NCBI GenBank assembly: GCA_948945085.1
Contig: CARBGY010000001.1
Span: forward strand, 1-64,000
Origin: an uncultured Candidatus Saccharibacteria bacterium
GTDB lineage: Bacteria > Patescibacteriota > Saccharimonadia > Saccharimonadales > Saccharimonadaceae
Length of the DNA: 64,000 nt
Reading direction: 5' to 3'
The notes under the pieces are model-generated. The model was not told the DNA's origin, did no database searches, and saw only the letters and a program-made list of their open reading frames with translations. Every line of letters begins with the position of its first letter. Positions within the stretch are counted from its first letter, which is position 1. Of the stretch, positions 6,167-13,391 are shown piece after piece. The position numbers and the translations under genes are program-made.

Positions 6167-9100
6167 ATGGGTACCATATTAAAAAATGAAATAATTCGTC
6201 TTATCAATAATCTTGCACAACCAAACAAAATTTTCGTATTAAAGGGCTTTAACAGATATTTAGATAAGATTAACCAAGATTTCCTTTTTGAGAGAAGAGA
6301 TATTCTCTCGGAAAAAGCATCATTAACTCCAGAAGTCATTAAAGCACTCTTGTCTGCCAATAAAGCTTCTTTTATGATTTTTGAAGATCTTGCCGCATTG
6401 GCAGATCAGCAGATGGTTGGTACATTTAACGCAATAGGTAAAGAAGTGGTTATATTGGATAATGATTTTTACGAATTGTATTATCCTGGACCAGCGGATC
6501 CAGAAATCTCACAAAGAATCAAAGCTGACTACGAATCAGAACAGGATAACTTAACTCAGTTGTTTTATGGCGATGTGCAGGAAAATGGCGATAATGTCTG
6601 TATGGCCTTCAATAGTTTTGAGCTTCCAAAATACGAGTATATCAATATATCAGATTTATTAAAACGGGATGGAGTTACCGTAACAGGCGATCAGGATCTT
6701 GAAATACCAGAAGAATATACCTCGGCAGTATTTTCTAGTATCATAACCGAAATTATAGAAAAACCAGTTTCCAATCTGAATGTACTAGCTTCCGCTAGTG
6801 GTACTGACCCAAATATTGAGCATCTCAAAAGCAAACTTGAACCACTTGGTATCAGTTTTTACTATCGCAAATATCAAACACCAGAAAACATTACTAGTAC
6901 CGACTTGTTGCCTAGCTATCTAGATATTTTACACCGAAAGAATCCGAATTATGATTTTCGCACACTTAAAATCTATAAGAATCCATACGAAAGCAACGAG
7001 CTAACTGATATTAGCCAAGTACAAATTATTGACGACATAGTTCAAAATGCTATTCGAGCTAAAGACTCGCAAACCTTCCGTGATGTGTTTGTGACGGCAC
7101 CTACTGGTGCTGGAAAATCTGTAATGTTCCAAATTCCCGCCATCTATCTTGCAGAACAATTCAATTTAGCGACCATCGTAGTGTCTCCGCTAATTGGCCT
7201 AATGAATAATCAGGTACAGAACATCCAAAGTATGACCGATAAAGCCGCTACTATAAATTCTGACTATACACCATACCAAAAGGAAGAGATCTTAGAACAA
7301 GTTAAAAAAGGTGAAAAATCAATTTTGTATTTGTCACCAGAATCACTCCTCTCGAACACGGACATCAGTGGTTTAATTGGTGATCGTCAAATCGGATTAG
7401 TTGTGGTGGATGAAGCACATATTGTTGCAACTTGGGGCAAAAGTTTTCGTCCCGATTACTGGTATTTAGGAGATTTCATAAACAGTCTGCGGAATAGCGC
7501 TAGAGTAAGCCATACTTTTCCAATCGTTACTTTTACTGCCACGGCAACTTTTAATAGCGATGATGATATGTATCGTGATATTATCGAATCGCTCAAGATG
7601 ACACCTAATAAATATATCGGCAATGTTAGACGTAGTGACATTAGTTTTGATATTAGATGCAAAGATAAAGAAACCTCAGATTATAAATCTGAAAAGCTTG
7701 AAGTTGCCGTGAACTCCATTAATGAGCTGATAAAAACCAATGATAAGGTACTAGTGTATACTCCATACACTAAGCACATTGATGAGCTATACGAGAATAT
7801 TAACAATCCGGAGAAGGTTGGAAAGTACTATGGTGGGTTATCAGCTGCAGAAAAGAATGATACGCTAAAGCAAATTGGAGACGGAACAAAGAATGTTGTT
7901 CTAGCTACCAAAGCCTTTGGTATGGGAATTGACATTGATGATATCAGATATGTTTATCATTTTGCCCCAACGGGTAATATTACTGATTATGTTCAGGAGA
8001 TAGGTCGTGTTGCACGGAAGCCTGATATGACCGGTGTCGCTGTTACAGACTATTATAAGGAGGACTTTCGCTACATTAATCAGCTATATGGTATGTCTAG
8101 CATTAAGAATTATCAAGTAATTGGTGTGTTGCGCAAAATTTTTGAGCTATACTCACATTACCGTAAGCGTAATTTCTTAGTTTCACCAGAAGAATTTTCC
8201 TATATTTTCGCTGACCTTAAATTGGAAGATATTGATAGCCGCCTAAAAACTACCCTACTGATGATAAAGAAAGATTTTGAAGCTAGTTCACGCTCTAATT
8301 ATCCGCCTTTGATCTTTAAGCCACGTAGTATGTTTACGAATGGTTATTTTATGGTAAATGATGATTTTGTGGCTGAGCTTCAACAGAAAGGTCTGATGAG
8401 ATATTTCACAAAATTAAATCTACCCCTCATCGTAAAACAAGCCGGGACTCGGCGTTTTGATCCAGAGATTACAGTGCGCTCTCCAGGCTACACCTATAAA
8501 TTAGATTTTAAAGCACTTTGGGAACATAGATACCGCGATATGTCATTCGGTATGTTTAAACGATGTTTTATGGAAAACAAGTTAGACATCAATTTTAAAG
8601 TTGGCGAGAAGCTTATTCAAAGAGTAGTAATTGATATCAATTCTCCAACAAATCTCGTTGCTGCTAAAATGAAATTATTTGATTTTCTCGACACTATTCA
8701 AGAAATCTTTGACGACTTACATCAGGAAAACAAGCATTTCGGTATAGATGATTTAGCTGCACGCATAATTGAAAAGAACTGTGTCAAAAAGAAATACCAA
8801 GCCGAGGCGGTAGCTGGTTCTATCATAAAATTGCTAGAAAGGGTCGAGCTTCATAATGTTTCTGGTGCTTTGTCGTACGGATTCGCAAATTTCTATGCTA
8901 ATACTGGAAAATATTACATCAAGAACACCACTTATGAGACAAGAACCAAGAGATTACGAGGGGCTGCCAATGTCTTTCTGAGCAATCCTGAGTCAAATCA
9001 TACAGTTAGATATGCCAGTAATACGGCATCTACTGACATTATTGTCGCTCAACTGCTAGAGTTGCTCGAGATAGCAGATTGTAAAGTAATGGCTGGAACT

Positions 9101-9325
9101 AACCCAGAATTCTTTATCCGCATTAATGATCCATCGGCAATCAAAAAGATCATTGATAGTCCAAACTATGTTAGCAAAACTGTGTCGGTCGTAGGCAAGA
9201 AACATAAGGAGTCTTGTGATTTAATGAGTTATTTCTTCTCTGTGCTAAAAGATGACTTAAGCCGGTGGGACTTTATAGAAAAATATTTTTTGGGACAATT
9301 GGGACCATTAAATGTGCCTGAATAG
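6167..9325 (+). CDS. RecQ-like superfamily 2 helicase with unknown N-terminal region
   Basis: Predicted ATP-dependent DNA helicase, 1,052 aa. About 310 N-terminal residues have no recognised domain. A RecQ-type SF2 core follows: motif I APTGAGKS (311-318), motif Ia VSPLIGLMNNQ, motif II DEAH (415-418), motif III TFTATATF, motif V ATKAFGMGID and motif VI QEIGRVAR (610-617). About 400 further residues after the core could hold winged-helix or nuclease modules that I cannot identify. The start at 6167 is chosen because CGAGG lies 8 nt upstream; the frame is open back to 6023, but that stretch is made of inverted repeats and lacks a ribosome binding site. Its place in a mobile element with restriction-modification cargo suggests element replication or defence. 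Confidence 0.86.
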   Translation: MGTILKNEIIRLINNLAQPNKIFVLKGFNRYLDKINQDFLFERRDILSEKASLTPEVIKALLSANKASFMIFEDLAALADQQMVGTFNAIGKEVVILDNDFYELYYPGPADPEISQRIKADYESEQDNLTQLFYGDVQENGDNVCMAFNSFELPKYEYINISDLLKRDGVTVTGDQDLEIPEEYTSAVFSSIITEIIEKPVSNLNVLASASGTDPNIEHLKSKLEPLGISFYYRKYQTPENITSTDLLPSYLDILHRKNPNYDFRTLKIYKNPYESNELTDISQVQIIDDIVQNAIRAKDSQTFRDVFVTAPTGAGKSVMFQIPAIYLAEQFNLATIVVSPLIGLMNNQVQNIQSMTDKAATINSDYTPYQKEEILEQVKKGEKSILYLSPESLLSNTDISGLIGDRQIGLVVVDEAHIVATWGKSFRPDYWYLGDFINSLRNSARVSHTFPIVTFTATATFNSDDDMYRDIIESLKMTPNKYIGNVRRSDISFDIRCKDKETSDYKSEKLEVAVNSINELIKTNDKVLVYTPYTKHIDELYENINNPEKVGKYYGGLSAAEKNDTLKQIGDGTKNVVLATKAFGMGIDIDDIRYVYHFAPTGNITDYVQEIGRVARKPDMTGVAVTDYYKEDFRYINQLYGMSSIKNYQVIGVLRKIFELYSHYRKRNFLVSPEEFSYIFADLKLEDIDSRLKTTLLMIKKDFEASSRSNYPPLIFKPRSMFTNGYFMVNDDFVAELQQKGLMRYFTKLNLPLIVKQAGTRRFDPEITVRSPGYTYKLDFKALWEHRYRDMSFGMFKRCFMENKLDINFKVGEKLIQRVVIDINSPTNLVAAKMKLFDFLDTIQEIFDDLHQENKHFGIDDLAARIIEKNCVKKKYQAEAVAGSIIKLLERVELHNVSGALSYGFANFYANTGKYYIKNTTYETRTKRLRGAANVFLSNPESNHTVRYASNTASTDIIVAQLLELLEIADCKVMAGTNPEFFIRINDPSAIKKIIDSPNYVSKTVSVVGKKHKESCDLMSYFFSVLKDDLSRWDFIEKYFLGQLGPLNVPE

Positions 9326-9358
9326 TAATTATGCTAAACTAAAATAAGGAAGTAATGT

Positions 9359-9538
9359 ATGTCAAATAATAATCCTTTTAACCCCTGGTGGTACTACGAA
9401 ATGGGCAAAGATGCCACCAAACACCCTAACCGAGAGGTTAGCAATGGGGCTTTTGCCGTCATTGTGGTTTGTTTTATTCTGTCGCTCATTTTATTTGGTG
9501 TTTTTGTCGCAATCTGCGTTTGGTATTTCACCACATAG
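9359..9538 (+). CDS. Small single-span membrane protein (59 aa)
   Basis: Begins MSNNNPFNPWWYYEMGKD and ends in one hydrophobic helix of about 26 residues (from about residue 31: AFAVIVVCFI onwards) and a short WYFTT tail. AAGGAAGT precedes the ATG, and an AT-rich stretch between it and the helicase could be a promoter. Its last 11 bp overlap the convergent HTH gene. Function unknown. Small membrane proteins of phage-like elements are often exclusion, holin-like or toxic proteins, which is inference only. Confidence 0.65.
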   Translation: MSNNNPFNPWWYYEMGKDATKHPNREVSNGAFAVIVVCFILSLILFGVFVAICVWYFTT

Positions 9539-10100
9539 CCTTAGCTCGCATCCGTTCTTGCCACTTCTCAACACTGCAACGATGGAGGACTGGTTTGCCA
9601 TACAGCTCTCGCTCCACCCACTCCACTTTATTTGTCTTGGAGTTGTAATATGGTTCACAACATACCAGCTCACCAAAATTATTTGTCGGTGAGCTGGTTC
9701 TGGTTTTGAGCCTTGCACTAACACTATGAGCCACTGCTGGAACTATGCTGCCTCTGACAGAATGGCTCTGTGGGCTGTTTAGAGCCTGTTCTGGGGCATT
9801 CTCGGCTTCGAGGTGAGCATCTGGCCTTTTTGGGCTTTCCGGTCGTGTCTGGTGGCGATTTAGTCGCCTCTGATAGCGTCGGTATTCGCTAGTTCTTGCC
9901 AAACCAAGGCTGCTCCAGCATTGAGCCTCAGTTGCCTCTTGTACTAATTTGGCAAACTCGGGCTTCTCCCTTCGCCAACGGCAAAAGGTGTCTTCACTGA
10001 TACCGGCACCAAAACAACAATCACGCACCGTCAGTCCATCAGAGATGTATTGCCTGATGCGTTTGGTGATTTCCGGTGTGTATTTGGTAGGTCTAGCCAT
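9528..10100 (-). CDS. HTH protein resembling phage terminase small subunits
   Basis: This 190-aa protein starts MARPTKYTPEITKRIRQYI, and its helix-turn-helix (LTVRDCCFGAGISEDTFCRWRR) followed by KPEFAKLVQEA is the pattern of DNA-recognition domains of phage small terminases and related homeodomain-like HTH proteins. The C-terminal half is low-complexity (SPKRPD, ENAPEQ) and ends in a basic WQERMRAKAMW tail. The large terminase subunit is absent, as in phage satellites that redirect a helper's packaging; a transposase-type or regulatory HTH is the alternative. An 11-bp perfect inverted repeat (9664-9674/9688-9698) lies inside the reading frame. Confidence 0.72.
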   Translation of the reverse strand: MARPTKYTPEITKRIRQYISDGLTVRDCCFGAGISEDTFCRWRREKPEFAKLVQEATEAQCWSSLGLARTSEYRRYQRRLNRHQTRPESPKRPDAHLEAENAPEQALNSPQSHSVRGSIVPAVAHSVSARLKTRTSSPTNNFGELVCCEPYYNSKTNKVEWVERELYGKPVLHRCSVEKWQERMRAKAMW

Positions 10101-10199
10101 AATGGTTTAATCTTAGCACCAAAGAGCAAAAGCGTTTTTGGCAAGCCCAAGCCCACCAAATACTAGCTTAACCAAATCCTTACCCAGCCTCATTATTTC

Positions 10200-10276
10200 T
10201 TATACTTATGCTGCAAATCGGCAAAGAGAGTTTTCCCAGCCAGAAACCCTAAATGTTTAAGAAAATGTGGGAAAAC
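10200..10276 (+). repeat. 77-bp direct repeat, left copy, bordering the restriction-modification cassette
   Basis: Two blocks, 10200-10236 (begins TTATACTTATGCT) and 10254-10276 (TGTTTAA to GGGAAAAC), match 12922-12997 at 36/37 and 22/23 positions, with a variable centre. Each copy carries the internal inverted repeat GTTTTCC/GGAAAAC. Both copies have the same orientation and enclose the four-frame cassette. Confidence 0.85.
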
Positions 10277-10284
10277 AATATGTT

Positions 10285-10596
10285 TTAATCAAATCTACTA
10301 ATTTTACCAGTTTTATTTTTAAGGTGTTTAAAACCGTTATAGTAATCTTCTTTGAGTTTAACTCTTACCCCTGCATAACCCTTAGAAAAGTCTCCTTTCA
10401 TAGGCGATAGATCATACTCGCTAAGTGGCACTTCGGCGTCATCCTCGGCTATAAAATCCTGCATATCACAGTATCTTAGCAAAAATCCATTAGTATAATG
10501 ATATTGCTGTGCATTTCCTATTAGGATAAGCGGCTTATTCTCATTGTCGAGGAAAAATCTAACTTTCCTTTGGTCCTTTGGTTCCAACTGATCCAT
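10285..10596 (-). CDS. C-terminal part of a split SieB-like protein
   Basis: Annotated from the first ATG, giving 103 aa (MDQLEPKDQRKVRFFLDN), but no ribosome binding site is at the right distance. The same frame continues upstream to a TAA near 10677 as natural-looking protein (KKWLEKVVIRWDDAEK), where an A7 tract (10663-10669 as T7 on the plus strand) would join it to the two-TM protein by a +1 shift. The reconstructed product has two N-terminal TM helices and a cytosolic domain of the form L.PKDQRKV.FFLDN.....L, reminiscent of superinfection exclusion SieB-type proteins. Frameshift mutation, phase-variable tract or programmed slippage are all possible. Confidence 0.6.
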   Translation of the reverse strand: MDQLEPKDQRKVRFFLDNENKPLILIGNAQQYHYTNGFLLRYCDMQDFIAEDDAEVPLSEYDLSPMKGDFSKGYAGVRVKLKEDYYNGFKHLKNKTGKISRFD

Positions 10597-10630
10597 TAAT
10601 TGAAAAAGGAATTCCTCCTCTTTTTCCGCA

Positions 10631-10897
10631 TCATCCCATCGGATGACAACTTTCTCGAGCCATTTTTTTAATTTTTACTCCTATGTATTTGGCAAGTAGA
10701 ATAAGGATTAAAAGGATGAGAAAAATCAAAACAATGTAGAGTTCTCGACCGAGTTTATTTAATAACCAAAAATCATTACCGGTCAATGAATAAACTCCTA
10801 TGGCGGCAGTTAGTGATACGATAGCCGGTATAAAGTATGAATCTAATATTTTTCCAAGAATATCAAGAGCTTTCTCTATCACGTATTTTTCTCCCAC
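10631..10897 (-). CDS. Two-TM protein, N-terminal part of a split SieB-like gene
   Basis: This 88-aa product has two hydrophobic helices (about 22-42, YFIPAIVSLTAAIGVYSL, and about 52-72, YIVLIFLILLILILLAKY) followed by a basic end. Its start overlaps the last 19 bp of the restriction endonuclease gene, so it belongs to that operon. After GVKIKK the frame passes an A7 tract and soon stops, while the +1 frame continues into the 103-aa frame downstream. I read the pair as one membrane exclusion-type gene that is broken or slippage-controlled. Confidence 0.65.
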   Translation of the reverse strand: MGEKYVIEKALDILGKILDSYFIPAIVSLTAAIGVYSLTGNDFWLLNKLGRELYIVLIFLILLILILLAKYIGVKIKKMARESCHPMG

Positions 10898-11844
10898 GGC
10901 GTATTGATAGAAATAATTGTAACTGGCAGCCCCTCAAACTTGATATCAAATTTGAGGCTCGATTCCACAATGGTTGAAGCATTATGGATCCTAAAACTAA
11001 ATTGCCATCCTTTATCTAGGAAAAGCTCAGCAGTATTGCTACTACCTGGACGCATACCAGCAGCAATGATGCGAGTTGGTAAAGCGGATACTGGTATTAC
11101 AAGAGTTGGCTTATTCGATCCATCTGGCTTATTAAGTGTGCCGTGCAGATTTACTGGCTGGATTCTCGTCAGCTGTTCACTGTCTAAACTAATCACTTTA
11201 TAAAAGTCATACCGACCGAGAAGATACTCCACGAGCTTTTGCGGTATAGTCTGGTCACGTCCATAAGCACGCTCGAGCTCTGCCAAAAAGGCTTTTAGAA
11301 GTGGAACATAGACATCCATCTCCTTATTTGGTAAGTGTTTCCACTCAGTCTTCTTATGATGTTCCTCATCAAGATAAGCAAAGATCGGACCAACTTCATC
11401 CCAATATTCTTGCGAGCATTTTACCCCAAACCATTTGTCGCCGAAATCCAAGGTTTTTGCTAGCCTGCTATGCTTCACGGCAAAATTGTTATGTTTTATG
11501 CTCAAGCCAACCTCCCAGCAACGATCTTTTCTTTTGATTAGGATGTCTCGAACATCGCCTTCTCCACCAGCTTGGTCTGGCTGTATTGATAGAATCGTCG
11601 AATCACCACCATTGGCAATAATCATCTTTTCTAAAGTTAAAATCGTCTCTGCTGCCGCTTTACCACTACGGATCAGTTTGCCTCGCAAAACAGCATCAAT
11701 CTCATTCCACGAACGCTCCGTTGCCATAAAGTGGCTATCTCTAAGAATTTCTACTGGATGCGTCATAGCTACCAGCTCTGCCAATTGTGTTAGGCAGGCA
11801 TACTCATAGGCACGACCATAAGTGTTATTATTTGCATTATTCAC
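10879..11844 (-). CDS. HaeIII-family type II restriction endonuclease
   Basis: This 321-aa protein has the features I associate with the RE_HaeIII family: an N-terminal GRAYEYACLTQL segment, a central GEGDVRDILI followed by WEVGLSIKHNNFAVKHSRLA, and LDFGDKWFGV. The Asp in GDVRD and the EVGLSIKHN stretch are plausible PD-(D/E)XK metal-binding residues. It overlaps the cytosine-C5 methyltransferase gene by 8 bp, the expected pairing. If the family call is right, the likely target is GGCC; the sequence does not prove this. Confidence 0.82.
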   Translation of the reverse strand: MNNANNNTYGRAYEYACLTQLAELVAMTHPVEILRDSHFMATERSWNEIDAVLRGKLIRSGKAAAETILTLEKMIIANGGDSTILSIQPDQAGGEGDVRDILIKRKDRCWEVGLSIKHNNFAVKHSRLAKTLDFGDKWFGVKCSQEYWDEVGPIFAYLDEEHHKKTEWKHLPNKEMDVYVPLLKAFLAELERAYGRDQTIPQKLVEYLLGRYDFYKVISLDSEQLTRIQPVNLHGTLNKPDGSNKPTLVIPVSALPTRIIAAGMRPGSSNTAELFLDKGWQFSFRIHNASTIVESSLKFDIKFEGLPVTIISINTPWEKNT

Positions 11845-12823
11845 TGAACAAGTCCTCCTTAATTTTTAGGGCTATAGCTTTTGCTAGATTCACCGGAACA
11901 GCATTGCCAATCATCTTATAACCATCCGCCACATCAGTATATATAAACTTAAAATCGTCTGGAAAAGTTTGTATACGCGCACACTCTCGCACGCTCAACC
12001 GTCGATATTCGTCTTCGTATCCAGGTGCAAAGATTTGCTTGTTTGGTTCTATTTTTACCATTCGTGGAGCTTTTGGGTGTATTGGTGCCTGTCTACCACC
12101 AGCCTGAATCGTAAAAGAGGGTTCATCCCAACTGCGCACACGATTTCGTGACATATAGATCGATGAGAACCCTCCAGTTAAATACTCATTATTGAGCGGC
12201 ATTGTTTCGCCATTGGTTTTATTTGTAGCAAGCGCAGGCAAAGCTTCGGGTAGATCACCAATGGCTTCACGTAGAGTTGGTTTATGCTCTTCTGGGTCAG
12301 GAAATTCAAATTTCTTGCCCAGGTCATTTCGATAGCCAATAATAATAACACGCTCACGATCCTCTGGTACTCCATAATCATTCGCATTGACTAGTCTCCA
12401 ATTGATCGTGTAGCCGCAATTCTCAAAAGCCTTTAGAAAGCCAGTAAAAGCTTCACGGTGCCTGGCGCTCAAGATACCTGAAACGTTTTCTACCAAGAAA
12501 AACTTCGGCTGTTTAGTCTTGATAATACGAATATAATCATAAAAAAGCTGACCTCGCTTGTCCTTGATCCCACGACCTGCACCAGCTTCACTCCAACTCT
12601 GGCACGGCGGACCGCCAATCATCCCATCACAATCGGGAATTTCCTCCACAGAAACATCCGTAATGCTTCTGTGATCTAATTTTGTGTGCGGAAAATTATG
12701 CTCAAAGGTCGCCCAGATTTTCTTATCAAACTCGTTCGCCCAAATAGTAGTGAACCCAGCTTTTTCAAATCCGAGGTCTAAGCCTCCCGCACCAGAAAAT
12801 AGGGATACTATTTTCATCGGCAT
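11837..12823 (-). CDS. DNA (cytosine-5) methyltransferase
   Basis: Protects host DNA from the adjacent endonuclease by C5 methylation. All key motifs are present in 328 aa: motif I SLFSGAGGLDLGFEKAGF, motif IV GGPPCQSWS with the catalytic Cys, motif VI ENVSG, motif VIII RERVIIIG, and motif X IGNAVPVNLAKAIA. The target-recognition region between VIII and IX is short, consistent with a 4-bp site. AAGGAGG lies 7 nt before the ATG at 12823, and a TATAAT lies at 12859-12854. It is the first gene of the cassette, so methylation would precede restriction. Confidence 0.95.
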   Translation of the reverse strand: MPMKIVSLFSGAGGLDLGFEKAGFTTIWANEFDKKIWATFEHNFPHTKLDHRSITDVSVEEIPDCDGMIGGPPCQSWSEAGAGRGIKDKRGQLFYDYIRIIKTKQPKFFLVENVSGILSARHREAFTGFLKAFENCGYTINWRLVNANDYGVPEDRERVIIIGYRNDLGKKFEFPDPEEHKPTLREAIGDLPEALPALATNKTNGETMPLNNEYLTGGFSSIYMSRNRVRSWDEPSFTIQAGGRQAPIHPKAPRMVKIEPNKQIFAPGYEDEYRRLSVRECARIQTFPDDFKFIYTDVADGYKMIGNAVPVNLAKAIALKIKEDLFSE

Positions 12824-12853
12824 TGCTTTTACCTCCTTGTTGTTAATAATTTA

Positions 12854-12859
12854 ATTATA
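12854..12859 (-). promoter_or_regulatory. -10 box of the restriction-modification operon
   Basis: TATAAT in the context GGTATAATTAAA, the same 12 bases as at the recombinase promoter. It lies about 31 nt before the methyltransferase ATG, with AAGGAGG between. No strong -35 is visible (CTGCAA at best). Confidence 0.55.
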
Positions 12860-12921
12860 CCAGAAAAAGCGGTTCTTGCAGACATTAGTAATAAGTCGAC
12901 CCATTCCTTATATTTGATGTT

Positions 12922-12997
12922 TTATACTTATGCTACAAATCGGCAAAGAGAGTTTTCCATAGCAAAACCTCGATTGTTTAAAAAAATGTGGGAAAAC
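12922..12997 (+). repeat. 76-bp direct repeat, right copy, bordering the restriction-modification cassette
   Basis: Partner of 10200-10276 in the same orientation. It contains the 37-bp first block, a diverged centre (ATAGCAAAACC), the 23-bp second block, and the GTTTTCC/GGAAAAC internal inverted repeat. It lies about 60 bp outside the methyltransferase promoter. Confidence 0.85.
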
Positions 12998-13018
12998 TCG
13001 CCAAAACACAACAACATC

Positions 13019-13225
13019 AAAAAGCCTCCTTATTGCTTGGAGGCTTAAAATCATTGGTGCTCTTCTTGGTTATTGCGGCTTGTCGTCACTTACGCGTTCT
13101 TATTGATGGCTCGCCAAGCTAAAGTCTGTAGCTCTTTAGCCTAACTCGTCTTTTATGGTCGCTACTACCTAAAGCGAGTCGAGAGTTTGGTTGTTGGGTT
13201 AGCTACTCCCTTATTTACCAAACTG
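13019..13225 (-). ncRNA. Candidate structured non-coding RNA (about 205 nt)
   Basis: An extended -10 promoter (GTGCTATAAT, 13241-13232) points leftwards into a stretch with no coding frame longer than 22 codons. It ends at an intrinsic terminator (AAGCCTCC/GGAGGCTT, 13022-13046, then T5). Between lie several hairpins: an 8-bp stem (13184-13191/13217-13224) enclosing a GGGAGUAGC-containing loop, a 7-bp stem GCTAAAG/CTTTAGC (13118-13124/13134-13140), and a 5-bp ACTCG/CGAGT stem. I cannot assign it to a known class. It could be an sRNA of the element or a leader of a lost gene. Confidence 0.5.
13022..13046 (-). terminator. Intrinsic terminator of the candidate ncRNA
   Basis: Perfect 8-bp stem AAGCCTCC/GGAGGCTT with a 9-nt loop and a T5 tract on the minus strand. 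Confidence 0.75.
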
Positions 13226-13231
13226 CCTTCC

Positions 13232-13243
13232 ATTATAGCACAA
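13232..13243 (-). promoter_or_regulatory. Extended -10 promoter of the candidate ncRNA
   Basis: TTGTGCTATAAT read leftwards, identical in its core to the promoter of rpsB (48089-48098). A 7-bp inverted repeat GCTCACC/GGTGAGC (13244-13250/13265-13271) sits just upstream, where an activator or repressor could bind. Confidence 0.55.
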
Positions 13244-13391
13244 GCTCACCAAAATGATTTCTCTGGTGAGCAAACAAAAAGAGACTTAGCAAAAGCTAAA
13301 TCTTTCGGCAGAGCGTAAAATAGGGGACTTAGGGTGATCACTGAAATATAGGGGGAGTGGGGTATTAGTTTTAGTGAAAGGAATGGTGACC

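Noticed and set aside
9411..9724. Longer frames overlapping the HTH gene on both strands
   Set aside because: Wrong-frame readings of the HTH gene and the small membrane-protein gene; no start signals.
13019..13225. Manganese (yybP-ykoY) riboswitch, because of GGGAGUAGC in the first loop
   Set aside because: The other conserved parts of that class are not visible, and no transporter gene follows before the terminator.
13019..13225. tmRNA
   Set aside because: No tRNA-like ends, no T-arm and CCA, and no convincing tag frame.
13358..13368. 11-bp TGGGGTATTAG identical to the tRNA-Ala 5' end (1-11), considered as the far attachment site
   Set aside because: The sequence after it does not continue as tRNA, and integration at the tRNA 3' end would duplicate the 3' part. 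It may be chance or a remnant.
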